53,971 nt of DNA from Sphaerosporella brunnea. Taxonomy: Eukaryota; Ascomycota; Pezizomycetes; Pezizales; Pyronemataceae. This document shows, piece by piece, positions 10,352-20,039 of this stretch. Both the position numbers and the translations under genes were made by a program. Under the pieces are notes generated by a model. The model did no database searches. It had not been told where the DNA came from and worked only from the letters and a program-made list of their open reading frames with translations. The first letter of the stretch is position 1. Every line of letters begins with the position of its first letter. The stretch spans positions 1 through 53,971 of the forward strand of contig VXIS01000327.1 in assembly GCA_008704415.1 (NCBI GenBank). Reading direction: 5' to 3'.

Positions 10352-10857
10352 TTGAACTTCACCTCGAGCTTCTGGAGAACCATGTTTTGCCGTACAGCGC
10401 GTTTTGAGCACAGTTTAGGGCCAAGGTTTGGGTACTGGCAGGGCCCTTCTATCGCAGGCCTCACAGGATCCTCCTCTTCATCAGACGTGGAATATGACGT
10501 TTCGGAACTTGTTGGACAAGAAATGGTTTATGCGCACCTGGATCACAAAAGCCGACGCGAGTGGATTTCCAGACATATGCCGCGCGACATCCGCAATTAC
10601 CTGCTTGCCAGACCCGACGCCTGGCGTGCGTGGACACACGACGGCCAAAGCATGATTCGGAATGCGATGCGCGAGATAGCCTTGCAGGAACACCTGGGCC
10701 CACTGACCACGGTGTCCAATATGCTCGAGGAGTGGCTGATAGACGCGCTGCTTGGGAAAGGGAGGGACATCAGGGAGAGCAAACCCTCACTTATGTGACT
10801 GAGCTGGTTGATTCCGGCTGGGTCGGATCTGCTGGTCCTGCAAAACCTGCAGTATAA
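10352..10857 (+). CDS. Unrecognised protein fragment
   Basis: From about 10470 the frame reads an acidic SSSSDVEYDVSELV stretch, then a helical, charged region (EWISRHMPRDIRNYLLA, MIRNAMREIALQEHL, SNMLEEWLIDALLGKG). Near 10770 the plausible reading moves to another frame (QTLTYVTELVDSGW), so there is one frameshift. The composition is protein-like, but I see no known domain, signal peptide or membrane segment. It could be a structural protein of an uncharacterised transposon or a decayed host gene. Confidence 0.35.
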
Positions 10858-11023
10858 TATGGAAATATAGTGTGCTGCACAGGCCGGAAGAACCATCGTC
10901 CTTGAGGGAATTTGTACCGACCATTTCGTGTACCGGCTTGCACCCCACACACGCGCACGGTTAATCGAATACACCATCGTGGGGGAGATGAGGAGGGTCT
11001 ATCTTTGAAGCCTGGACCGTGAT

Positions 11024-11225
11024 GTGGATCAGCACGTTGATTTGGAGTACGACTCTTGGGACCTTGATCCACTCGCGCGAGAGTGGTCTAATATTTGCGC
11101 GGAGATGTGTAGGCCTGTGCTAGATGATGCCCAGGGTGTGGTCGAGCGTAACGTCCGAGTACTGCGCAACGACACCATACAGAAGTTTCAATTGGCTTGG
11201 CTGCAGAACTTCATAGTTGCAACGA
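11024..11225 (+). CDS. Unrecognised protein fragment, possibly continuing the one upstream
   Basis: The frame reads DLEYDSWDLDPLAREW, NICAEMCRPVLDDAQG and TIQKFQLAWLQNFI before losing protein-like composition around 11225. It is helical and acidic, with no recognised domain. The orientation is the same as the fragment ending at 10857, so both may be parts of one decayed gene. Confidence 0.3.
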
Positions 11226-11495
11226 CTCCATCAACCACTCCCACTCCCACTGACCGCCAAACCGCCATCCTGATCATGTTTCCGCCTTTTCTTCTTGGAC
11301 TTTCGTCTGTCCGCAGACGCGCCGGATGGTAATCCAGGCGCGGCGAAGGGCAAGGCGGCAGAGCACTTTCATGGACATGACCAGGAACTGCGTACACCGG
11401 GGGAGGCGCAATCAACTGGGCAGGAGGGAGGGCATTTTGAACATCACGAGGAACTGAGTCGACGGGGGCTTTGAGAATAAAATCCAGCTCCAGCA

Positions 11496-11642
11496 ATGAT
11501 GAGATAAGATAAGAGATATGCTCAAGGCGGTAAGGTTCGTATGCCGAGTGATCACTAGTGCAGCCAGGCGCCCTGCCGCGAGAGCTGGCAGTCGCGGAGG
11601 GGCCTTACCGCTTTAGGCATATCTCTCATCCTACCTCATCAT
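11496..11642. mobile_element. Palindromic MITE-like element with ~40-bp inverted ends
   Basis: The left end (11496-11536, containing GAGATATGCTCAAGGCGG) is matched in inverse orientation by the right end (11603-11642, CCGCTTTAGGCATATCTC), with few mismatches over about 40 bases. The 66-bp centre is GC-rich and itself partly self-complementary. It would fold into a long hairpin. No target duplication was resolved. It lies immediately upstream of the Harbinger transposase fragment. Confidence 0.65.
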
Positions 11643-11678
11643 CCACTATCCACCGATATCCGAGATCAACTGGTCAGG

Positions 11679-12260
11679 GACTTTGCTCTGATGACCCTTT
11701 ACGCGAAGCCTCATTTTTATGGTGAGGCCTTCTACGATCGCAAGGCACACTATTCGCTCAACGTCCAAGTCAGTACAAGTTCCAACTCTTTTCAAGTATT
11801 TGCTAGCTTTCTAACTGCAGTTAGATCGTCAACACTCCCAATTTGAACATTATCGACGACAGCCTCGGACACACTGGCTCCGGCGCTGATTCTGCCTGTC
11901 GGCACGATACAACTTTTGCTCAAAAACCTTCCACTGTGTTGGAATCAGATGAGTGGGCCTGCGGAGACTCGGGGTACCCCATGAGCCGCTGGCTGGTTAC
12001 GCCCCATACTCACCCAGACGCGGAGCAATCTGAAAACGGCCAGTTTGACCGGTATCACTCAAAGGCTCATGTTCGATGCGAAAAGACCCCCAACCTAGAC
12101 TCAGATCTCGATAGATTCGGCATCTGGCAACAGCAGCAGCAGCACCGAATGCTTCCCTGTGAGCCAAACATGAACAGCGCTTTTCGATGCAAACCGACAA
12201 CTGGCACGCCAGCAGTGTGGAGAGTACCATCTTCTTTCTCATCCCGCAGCCCTCTTAGAA
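11679..12260 (+). pseudogene. PIF/Harbinger (HARBI1-like) DDE transposase fragment
   Basis: Exon 1 reads DFALMTLYAKPHFYGEAF, matching the family block DGTLxPLYAKP(x)FYGExFFDRK. A 56-base intron (11769-11824, GTCAGT...TTAG) joins it in frame to IVNTPNLNIIDDSLGHTGS. SDEWACGDSGYPMSRWLVTP, the second acidic block, follows, and then RCEKT, which carries the candidate third catalytic residue. The three expected acidic positions (D, D, E) are thus visible. The N-terminal helix-turn-helix part and the region after the Glu are lost. After about 12090 the frame continues to TGA 12356-12358 without family similarity and with a Gln run. The acidic/coiled-coil protein at 13.4-14.2 kb could be its partner protein, because Harbinger elements encode a second Myb-like protein. 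Confidence 0.75.
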
Positions 12261-12594
12261 AGGTTTGGGTGCCCCTCCTCCTGACTGTAGTATTCCCCTC
12301 CCCCCCACCTCCCCCTTCTCTTGTCAGGTCCTCCACCGCATCGCTGCAACGCGGCTGACACACGGCGGTTGGTGAAGGCGGGAGCTCGAGGGAGAGACAC
12401 CAGGAACAGTCACAGCAAGGAGGAGGCCGAAGACATGGCTCGCGTCCGCTACCGGTCCGTGTCCTCTCTCCCTGCTCGACACTTGTCCAGCTAACACCCA
12501 GCAGAAATCCCGTAGTGGGCACCAAGAAGCGACCCTGGATGGTCGCGGAACACACCGGCGATTCCACCTGTTCATTGTTTGCTTCGCCCTCAGA

Positions 12595-12860
12595 CGACGA
12601 GGAGGAAAATGAATTCTACAACACCCCCTCTCAAGAAGCCAGTTTCGATAAACGAGCCTGTTGCATACAAGCAGAGGAAGGCTCGCCATGCAGATCATCG
12701 CTCAGTAAGCTTGCATCAACCTGCTAGCGATGCTGAGGAGCAAGAGGAATACTACAACACTCCCGCCAAGAAGCCAGTTGCCACAAAGAAGGCTGCTGCA
12801 TACAAGCAGACGAAGGCCCGACAGGCAGATCATCGCTCGGTAGGTTTGCATAGACCTGCT
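12595..12860 (+). repeat. Tandem duplication of a ~132-bp coding-like unit
   Basis: Two adjacent copies each encode, in order, a YNTP block, a KKPV block, AYKQxKARxADHRSV, LHxPASD and an acidic run. Unit 1 needs a one-base shift near 12630 to match unit 2. The DNA identity is high (for example CAGATCATCGCTC in both). The frame conservation suggests an internally repeated basic/acidic protein. The upstream SPSDDEEENEFYNTP belongs to the same series. Confidence 0.6.
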
Positions 12861-13416
12861 AGCGATGATGGCTTTCTTGCGCACGGGTGTTGTGGCTCGA
12901 ATCGTGGTGTCTGCTTGCGGCTTCATTTCGCCTGGGATCTTATGGTTCCTAGGGAAGGCGGTAGACGGCTCGGTGTCCATGTTTTCTGCCTCCCTGGGCG
13001 AAGACGGTGCTAAAAAGGCAACCTGAGAAGTAGGAGCAATTACGACCTCCCGTTTGACCGTACCAGGGAGACAAGGTCCCATCGGAGAAGCGGGAACTGT
13101 GGCAGCTTTCTTCTTGCGATCGACAGCTTTCTCAACGGCTTGCTTAGCATCTTTAGCAGACTCGTTACCGGAAGGTGAAGGTGTCGAGGCGCAGACAGTA
13201 TTCCTAGCACCCTCATTCTTCAGGTTCTTCCTGCGCAGAAGGCGGATTCCTGAAGGCGAAGGCGTTGCTTCTCGCGTCCGCCGCACATTGTACCGCTTAA
13301 GTACACCCTAAATCCTTAGCGCTGGCGGGGCTTTAGTGGAGGGATTCTTTTTGGGCCCCGAGAGAGGGCTGATTTCCTCCATGTTCGGCGCACGTGTCGT
13401 CTGGCCTTGAACGTCA
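12861..13416. other. Possible low-complexity coding region, strand uncertain
   Basis: The minus strand is open from 13286 to 12702. Its first half is Pro/Ser/Lys-rich with a twice-used TPSPSG(I/N) motif and KAVDRKKKAATVPASP, and its second half is only the antisense of the tandem repeat. I cannot decide whether it was ever translated. Confidence 0.25.
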
Positions 13417-13419
13417 CCC

Positions 13420-14163
13420 TCTCCCTGAGACTCCAACTCCGACTCAGAATCCGAATCAGAATCCGAATCCGAATCCGACTCCTCGTCACATCAAGGGCCC
13501 ACATACTTCGGTCTCACCCTCCTGGCTCTAACACCGACTACCCCGAGGCGAACATGCAATTGGCTGGCTTAAAGGAGACATGTATTGTTTTGCATAATCA
13601 CAATCTAGCTCCGAGTCTGATGAAGGCTTTTCAACCTTTGAGTCTGAAGATGACCCGGAAGCCGAAGAGCAGCCAGAGTTGCCTGTTGCAAAGAAGAGTC
13701 AGCGTTGCAGCATCACCAGTAGTGACCTCGATGAATATTGCAATGGTACTAGTTCCATCTTTCAGAATTTGGACCTTTTTATCCCTGATCCTGAACCTAT
13801 CGTGCCAGTTGACAAGACAAAGTCAGTCAAATCTCAACAGAAGCCGTGAGCCCGTATTAGCCGTCAGGGTGGGAAAGATATAAATGGAATTTTTGAGGTC
13901 TAAAACAGAGCAGCAGACTCAAAACAAACGAAATTGTAGACTGAAAAGAGTAAAGGTGACGGCGCGAAGGCGGCTCAGCAATTGGAGAAGATGCGGCGCG
14001 AGGAAGATCGTGCAGAAAAAATTGCAACTGTCGAGATTGAAAGGAAAAAGCGATGGGATGCTTTCACGTGGGTTGACAAGCAAATCGAGATTGCACAGTT
14101 AACTGGTGATCACGAGGACTTAATTGGGTTGAAAGAACAGTATCAGCATTTGTTTGCTCACTA
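13420..14163 (+). pseudogene. Acidic protein with C-terminal coiled coil, possible Harbinger partner
   Basis: Segments in order: an SE/SD run coded by the hexamer repeat at 13441-13483; SESDEGFSTFESEDDPEAEE (from about 13610); DLDEYCNGTSSIFQNLDLFI; VPVDKTKSVKSQQKP up to TGA 13847. A probable intron (GTGAGC at 13846, AG at 13938-13939) leads to TEKSKGDGAKAAQQLEKM, REEDRAEKIATVEIERKKRW, IEIAQLTGDHEDLIGLKEQY and a stop at 14161-14163. The last part is a strong helical coiled coil. The phases across the intron do not match, so a small indel or a different splice site is involved. Acidic-Ser plus coiled-coil proteins accompany some Harbinger transposases, but a host gene is equally possible. Confidence 0.45.
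13441..13483 (+). repeat. GAATCC/GAATCA hexamer microsatellite
   Basis: Six-base units GAATCC or GAATCA are repeated about six times between GACTCA and GACTCC. Read in frame they give alternating Ser and Glu, and the unit length keeps the reading frame. Confidence 0.85.
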
Positions 14164-14351
14164 ATATGCGTGGTTATTCCGTTTATGTGGTGAAGTTTGC
14201 AAAAGCGAGTTGAGATTTTACATTTTTTGTGTCGACCGGATGGACGTTGAGGGGGAGATGCTTAAGAACCTGTACTGCGTGAAAGATGAAGAATATACTT
14301 TGCCATAGAGCTTCCTATACTCTGCCATAAATTCACATGTGCAACGTCCAT
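14164..14351. other. Spacer, nothing recognised
   Basis: AT-rich spacer between the coiled-coil protein and the MITE. It ends in ACGTCCAT (14344-14351), the left target duplication. Confidence 0.5.
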
Positions 14352-15127
14352 CAGGGGTGCCAATAGACCGGCCAGTCCGGCTTTCGGCGAAGCCTGAACC
14401 CGTTTGAATTAAACGGGCTTTTCAAATCGAGGCCCGTTTGGACCAGGCATTTTGGACCGAGATCCAGGTACCCACAGGCGCCCGATGGGCGGCGTGACAT
14501 GCAGGCGCCCACCGGGCCCGCCAGGCACCCAAACTATCTACCATTGTTTTAAATAACACAAGAACCCCGAGACGACGTCAAAATGGGTCCCCAACCACCA
14601 GCAATCATTCCACACGAAAACCACTAGTCATTCCATCTCCGCTGCCCGAGTCAAGATGAGGTCCAGAGTCTTATACCGAACAGCACAACATCCTGACCGC
14701 GCACTGCGTGCCCCTTGAAAGACACTCGGAAATATTCAGACTCCTACCTCAATATACGAACTCACCAGGGTCAAATTCCTCCCTGATAAGGTCCACCCTT
14801 GTCTATCAATTGCGTGACCTGAGTATTCCTTGCGAAAATGTCCTTGCGGAAATGAGACCGCAACATCAATACGTTCTCGGCGAGCCCGGAAATGGGACCG
14901 CACACGGATACCCGTAGACGGTGTCCCGGAATACCGATAACCGGCCAGGGATGCAGGGGTTTCGATCGACATACCGGCACAACGGGCACACAAAGGTGCC
15001 TGTCAGGCATCCAGACATTGACAACGTCGCCCGGAGCCTATCCAACAAGCGCGACACGCGCCCCAGCCCGGCCTACTTTGTGGGGCACCGTTTGTCCCGC
15101 GGGCCGGCCCGTCTATTGGCACCCCTG
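14352..15127 (+). mobile_element. hAT MITE family 1, copy b (776 bp, perfect target duplication)
   Basis: It begins CAGGGGTGCCAATAGAC and ends GTCTATTGGCACCCCTG. Both sides carry ACGTCCAT (14344-14351 and 15128-15135), a perfect 8-bp target duplication, so this was a single clean hAT-type insertion. The left ~200 bases match copies a and e, while the centre is longer than in the others. No transposase is encoded. Confidence 0.92.
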
Positions 15128-15144
15128 ACGTCCATTCTCAAACT

Positions 15145-15255
15145 CAGCACCCCCAGGCCAAAATTTTGCAATCACCCTTTACTCTCCATAGAATCAGCTC
15201 CAAATCACAGATATAAGGCATCAAAGGGCGCTCTTTCTCCCTCTTTACGTCGATC
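15145..15255 (+). repeat. Isolated monomer of the ~155-bp satellite
   Basis: CCTTTACTCTCCATAGAATC, then AGATATAAGGCATCAAAG and CTCTTTCTCCCTCT follow the monomer consensus of the array at 20.04-20.93 kb. Only one copy is present, and it lies next to the right end of MITE copy b. Confidence 0.6.
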
Positions 15256-15352
15256 AACCCTCCCACGGTAGACCCACGCGAGGATGCCGTCATGTCAGGC
15301 ACGGTCGACAACCGCTCAGTCAGCCGGTCGAGGAGCAGCTCGGATGCGATGC

Positions 15353-16156
15353 GTCCAGCACAACGTCAACAGGTCTGGACCAGTCCTCCAGGCCTGTTGA
15401 TCAATCACGATTCGCAACAAGGCGGACTTAGTCATCCTCCAACAGCGTCTGGCGTACTGCCCATCGCACCAGGCTTTTCGAATCTATGGTTCCTACAGCA
15501 CGCGTGCCGCCAGATGCGTCGACACCAAGGTCAAGTTTGCCATCCGTTCCAATCTGGTTACCGAAAGCGGTGACGTCATCGTCATCGATGCCACGTCCCC
15601 ATCCGGGTCGCGGTGTCGCATAGTTAATGTGTACGACCAGTTCAGATACGACGTCGTCAACGGCGCTTTCACCAGACAAAGCCCCAGCCAGCTTGAAGAC
15701 TGGACGTCGATCCTAAGCCCCGGCAGGATCATCCTGGCTGGCGGTCAGAACGAGTACAGCCCAGGCTGGAACCCTACCTGCCAGACCAAGCGCAACAGCG
15801 CCTGGCTCCAAGCGTTGATAGATCGCTATGAGTTGACGACATGGAACCACGAGACCCCCACATGTGAGCGAGCAGCGCAGCCGCCCATTATGGACCTAAC
15901 CTTGTCCACTGGGACCATCGCCAACAACTGGACAGCAAGCCTGCCGGAGCATGAGACCCGCTCCGACCACCTGCGGATGGCCTGGTCCTCCCTCGACGCC
16001 GGACCCGGCCAAATACAACGCCACCAGCAGCGAAGTCACGGGTTGGAATATAAACGGCATGACCGAGGACCAACATAAAGAAGCCGAGATCGCCTGGGGA
16101 AACCTGGGTACGGCAAACCCGCTAAACCAACTGGATGCACGGGCTGAGGAGCTAGA
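15353..16156 (+). pseudogene. Tad/I-like LINE endonuclease fragment
   Basis: One frame, with a TGA near 15401, reads VQHNVNRSGPVLQAC, ADLVILQQRLAYCPSHQAF, SGDVIVIDATSPSGSRCRIV, NVYDQF, ILSPGRIILAGGQNEYSPGW, PTCERAAQPPIMDLTLSTG and HETRSDHLRM. This is the block order of the exonuclease/endonuclease/phosphatase domain of LINEs, including the final SDH. The DxN block reads GGQNEY, so the Asp is missing. Near 15990 a frameshift leads to WNINGMTEDQHKEAEIAWG, the usual linker between endonuclease and reverse transcriptase. It is cut at 16157 by a MITE, and no reverse transcriptase follows. Confidence 0.8.
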
Positions 16157-16595
16157 CAGGTGTGTCAATGGTCCGGCCGCCTGCCAGGTCAAACCGGGCC
16201 GCCCTCAGTGGGTCAGGTCGGGCCGATGATGCGAAAAGCCGGGTAGGTTCGGGCCAGTGTAAGAAAAGTCTTGATATCTGATCGGTGCTGGGTACCCCTG
16301 GTCAAGATCGGTTCGGTCAGCGGGCCGAACTCAGGGCCACTAAAAGCACTGATCGCTGGGTGCTTGTTCCGCAGGACCTAGAGTGTCGACCGCAATCAAT
16401 TGACTTGTCGATCACCGGCAGAATCCGCGCACGTTTAACCCAAAAATCACAGCTCGGAGGAGAGGTGGAATAAAACGGAGCGGAACTGCTCACGTTTTGC
16501 TCGCAAATCATGCCCTTCAACCCTGAAAATTCAGGTCGGAAGAGAGGCAGAATTCTGAAGCGGAGGGTGTGTTCAGCGAGTGGCTGTCTCCTCTG
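16157..16595 (-). mobile_element. hAT MITE family 1, copy c
   Basis: The left terminus CAGGTGTGTCAATGGTCCGG is the family's 3' end in inverse orientation, followed by the shared CCGCCTGCCAGGTCAAA. The interior 16260-16560 matches 48000-48310 over about 300 bases (for example CACCGGCAGAATCCGCGCA). The right end is degenerate. GAGCTAGA (16149-16156) and AACCTAGA (16596-16603) match at 6 of 8 bases and may be the old target duplication. It interrupts the LINE linker. Confidence 0.65.
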
Positions 16596-16611
16596 AACCT
16601 AGATCAGAACA

Positions 16612-16905
16612 TTGCTAACAGCTCCCAAGGGTCAATACACTATGCCGGAACAGAGGGCGTCGTTGGGAGCTGATGCCATCAAAGCCATAGAATGCCTCAA
16701 GTCCTTGGCGACGCAAGGTCGTGTGTATGGGGCGGGTTCACAAATTCGTGATGCCCACGATACCGCACAAAACGAAAAGCGCGCTGCGAGGTTTCCACTG
16801 TCAGCAGCGTCCGTTCGCATGGTGTATGCGGTGCTGGCGCGGTCTAGGCCTACCGCGTACGGGGTCGGGCAGTGGCCGGCGACAATTGTGTCCTCTTCAA
16901 ACTAA
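16612..16905 (+). pseudogene. hAT transposase C-terminal fragment
   Basis: The frame reads MPEQRASLGADAIKAIECLK. It resembles the end of the hAT dimerisation domain (R..L..DTIEAL.CLKSW). The upstream MARDYL...SVP(S)E part is missing. After about 16760 the sequence is not family-like. It is a short relic without catalytic residues. Confidence 0.5.
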
Positions 16906-17064
16906 TCATCGGAAATAGACTTGGGATCCCGTAATGCTCCTCCCCACTGCTCAACTTATTCGATCCGCCCGGCTGCGAACTCCACGCTTGATGGCTATGA
17001 GCTGCGGTGTGTTTGGATGTACAAGGTGTTGGTTGTTTCCATTTCTGGTCGGGGGCGATCGTGC

Positions 17065-17190
17065 TCAGGCTTCGTCGCCGGCCTTAGTCAGGCTTCGCCG
17101 CTGGGCCTGCTTTCGCCGCCGGTCTGACTGAATCTCCGCCGCCGGTGTAGCTCAAGTTCCGCCGCCGGTCTGCCTCAAGCTCCTGCCGCA
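17065..17190 (+). repeat. GC-rich minisatellite (unit about 25-28 bp)
   Basis: Degenerate units of the type TCGCCGCCGGTCTGNCTCAAG are repeated about five times (GCTTCGTCGCCGG, GCTTCGCCGCTGG, TTTCGCCGCCGG, CTCCGCCGCCGG, TTCCGCCGCCGG). No coding role is proposed. Confidence 0.7.
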
Positions 17191-17283
17191 CGATCAGGCC
17201 CGCCGGCCTCCGCACTCATCTTAAGTAGCAGTGTTTTCTGCCGTTCTGCTTGCTCAGTAGCTGGTTGCTTCTTTCGGTCAAAA

Positions 17284-17357
17284 ATCAACATCTCTTGTTT
17301 CCAACACAAGCTGCAGTTCAGTACTGAGTGATATCCAGTGAAGCCACAATCTATGTG
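17284..17357 (-). repeat. Dispersed repeat related to 33.36 and 41.92 kb
   Basis: Read on the minus strand, a stretch around GGCTTCACTGGATATCACTC aligns with GCTTCACTGRTTATCACTC at about 33385 and 41935, preceded in all three by ATGxACATxxATTGT. The copies differ in orientation and neighbours, so this is a mobile or recombined segment of unknown class. Confidence 0.5.
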
Positions 17358-17439
17358 CATCGTGGCGCCTCAACACCAGAACATAAACTCCTCGCGCCGA
17401 GGCACCTACAGGTTAAAAGGTGCCGCAGCTTTTCATCAG

Positions 17440-18430
17440 TCCCACGCAGCGCAAAGAAGCCACCCCGGACTGGCGGGCGGTTGAGAGGCTTGTCACGCTT
17501 CATCCTGTCGCTTGACGGTCCAAACTACCGTCAAACGCCGATCCCCGGCTGCATCCACAGTTAAAAGGCCAAGTATATGCAAGTAACCTGGATGATCGCG
17601 CAAACGAAGCCGACTACGAGGCCCAAAATACACCCCCTGACTGGCGGTTTATTGAGAGCCTCGTCGGCCTTCTCCCCGTCGATTCACGGTCCCAACGCCC
17701 GTCAAACGCAGACTGCGGTTTGAGAACCGAAGCCACAAGGCTTTACCAGTAGACTGGATATCCGATGACGAACATGAAGCCGATCTAAAAACGAGGAGGT
17801 AGATATTTTTTCGAAAGCATGGTCATCCCAACCAAACTGGCGGTCCATTGGGAGCCTCGTCGCCCTTCACACCGTCGTTTCACGGTCCCAACTCCCGTCA
17901 AACGCAATTTCCAGTTTGCGAACTTTCCATCCAAAGCCATAAGGCTGTACCAGCAGGAAGACAGGAATATGAAGCCGATCCAAAAAACAGGCGGTAGATA
18001 TTGATTCGAAAGCACGGTCATCCCCACCAAACCTCGTCACACCTGACCCCGTCGCTTCACGGTCCCACCTCGCGTCAAACGCAAAGTACAGTTTGAGAAC
18101 GTTGTCCATCCGAACCCACAAGGCTTTACCAGCAGACTAGATATCCGATGACGAACAAGAAGCCGATCTAAAAAGGGGCGGTAAATACAGTTTCAAAAGC
18201 ACAGTCTTCCCCACCAAACTGGCGGTACATTGGGAACCTCGTCGTCCTTCACACCGTCGCTTCACGGTAACAATTTGCCCCAAACGCAAAGTACGGTTTG
18301 AGAACCTTCTGCATGCGAAGCCACAAGGCTGTAGCCCCAAGAAGAGTGGATATCCGACGACGAATATGAAGCCGATCGAAAAAAAGAGGCGGGAGATATT
18401 GGTTTGAATGCACAGTCATCCCCACCGAAC
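17440..18430 (+). repeat. Tandem array of five KRKV-type units (170-205 bp each)
   Basis: The block TTCACGGTCCCAACTCCCG or a close variant recurs at about 17512, 17682, 17879, 18056 and 18261. Each time it is followed by CAAACGCAAAGTACGGTTTG, GAAGCCACAAGGCT and GATATCCGATGACGAA...GAAGCCGATC. The units correspond to those at 5.1-5.8 kb, in which they encode FTxxTPKRKVRF and DWxSDDExxADP. Here most units no longer keep one frame through both blocks. Locally the plus strand still reads TKLAVHWEPRRPSHRRFTV. The array ends where the VPS11-like fragment begins. Confidence 0.75.
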
Positions 18431-19034
18431 TGGTGCTCCAGGTGCAGGCGTGAGGGAAGAGCGTGGCCACGATGGACGGGTGAAATGACATCAATAAGCT
18501 GGCAGACGGAATTTGGACGACGATGGTTTGCCATAATATACATAGGTGGCATACCAGCATCGATTGTGTACTCCTCATGAATAATCATCGTCCTATCCTC
18601 AAGTGGGCGTTTGGAAAAGTACCCCAATGTAGCGGCATCGTGCATATGAAGCTCTTCGAGATATTCGATATGGTTGTGAATACGCTGAGTGTCCAACAAC
18701 ATTCGGATCATAGTGCTAACACCCTTCACATTCGCATGACCAAGGGCTTGGATATACCACTGCAACGAGCCATCAAATTCTCCTTGCCGTAAAGGTAATC
18801 CGCATATCGCCGATAGATCCCGCGGAGCTTCGACTCGGGGCTGTGAGCCTTTTGCGCAACATTGATGACAAGAACGTCAAAATTCCTGGCGTAAAGAATG
18901 TCCAGCGTCGCCGGGAGACTGATATCAAGATAACGAGACAGCTTTCCGCACATGGTGAGAACAAAAAATCGCACCAAGAAATGAACATTTCCTCGACGCC
19001 GGCGATGCTCTGGGACGATCAGCGGGGGCATCAT
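18430..19034 (-). pseudogene. VPS11-like (HOPS/CORVET subunit) fragment
   Basis: Minus-strand frames give ATLDILYARNFDVLVINVAQ, LRGIYRRYADYLYGK and, after a one-base deletion near 18770, DGSLQWYIQALGHANVKG and RMLLDTQRIHNHIEYLEELH. These follow the helical-repeat region of VPS11 (KLxxLYxKxLxxLAxNLA, YxDHLYxKGDxDxAMxxYxxTIG, IRKFLDAQRIHNLxxYLxELH), the subunit shared by the HOPS and CORVET vacuolar tethering complexes. The deletion falls in the GKGEFDG block. After LEELH the frame runs on to about 18430 with no family likeness. The N-terminal propeller and RING end are absent. It is a displaced, broken gene fragment, and a functional VPS11 should exist elsewhere. Confidence 0.7.
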
Positions 19035-19581
19035 TGACCTGCCAGGGCCTGAAGCGAGTCCTTAGCAGGTGCAGTCCCCATATACGGCCCCCGCGAGGTT
19101 CTGTCGTGGGGAAGAGCCTTGGCGGTGAAGTTCCCACAAACCGTGAGTTTATAGCCGACAGGCAGGCCTGCTACACCTTAGGCTCCTTCGCCGGTGAGGC
19201 TGCGGGCGGCGTATAGTGAGTAGGGTTTCCAGTGGCGCCTTGTTTCATTAAAAAATTCTACGGACATGCGGTGCGGCGTGGTGTCTTTCGCCTGTGGTGT
19301 CTGTATAAATGATCCTGCATATGATACGGTATCGTCGACAATATTACTGAAGATACGAAGGCCATCCATTATCCTCAACTGGGCCAGGTGAGAAAACGAA
19401 ACCCACGTATTGTTGCAGGAGACATTATGTCAAACAAGATTCAAGAAAGAATGCCAGTCATCGGAAACGGAGTATAGCAGCTCCAGAAGTATAAATTCCG
19501 TAATCGCATCTCGTTCATGGGAAAGCTTGTCGCACAGGGCAGACGATGCGGGAGATTGGAAGATGGGCGATGGGAGCTCAA
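19035..19581. other. Mostly anonymous, one unassigned minus-strand frame
   Basis: A 66-codon minus-strand frame at 19378-19178 (MDGLRIFSNIVDDTVSYAG and further) has a protein-like composition but no recognised family. It could be another exon of the gene that gave the VPS11-like fragment. Nothing else is seen. Confidence 0.25.
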
Positions 19582-20039
19582 CAGGGCTGCCAATGGACGG
19601 GCCGCAACCGTGGAGCAAATGGGGCCCCAAAATGTGGGTCAGGCCGGGGCGGGCACCTGGCGCCTGCGATAGGTTCCGGACAACGCTCTCCAGGTCTGGA
19701 TGTCTGACTAGTGCCTGGGGGTGCCGGTTGTTCGGCGATGTCCTTGGTGTTGATAGTGAGGCAATCTCCGAGCGCACCAAGTGATCAAAAGTCCACCATG
19801 TAAGGATGGATATCAAACCGGTGCTTCATGGGGAGAGCAATTGTCCATTGTTCGGGCCAATGCTGACCACTTCTTGGGGTCCTTGCGTTCTTTGGACATG
19901 ATAGATTGCGCAGCTGTGGGCACCTGGATCTCGGTCCAAAATGCGTGGTCCAAACGGGTCTCGTTTTGAAAAGGCAGTTTCATTCAAACGGGTTCAGACC
20001 TCGCAGAAAGCCGGAGTGGCTGGTCTATTGGCAGCCCTG
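19582..20039 (-). mobile_element. hAT MITE family 1, copy d
   Basis: It begins CAGGGCTGCCAATGGACGGG and ends GTCTATTGGCAGCCCTG. The inner sequences (AATGTGGGTCAGGCC, CTCGGTCCAAAATGCGTGG, AGCCGGAGTGGC) match the family in inverse orientation. The flanks GAGCTCAA and CCTGTGGC do not match, so the original target duplication has been lost, perhaps by recombination with the satellite that follows directly. Confidence 0.75.

Noticed and set aside
12702..13286. 195-codon minus-strand frame as a gene
   Set aside because: Half of it is the antisense of a tandem repeat that makes better sense on the plus strand. The other half is low complexity without a motif.
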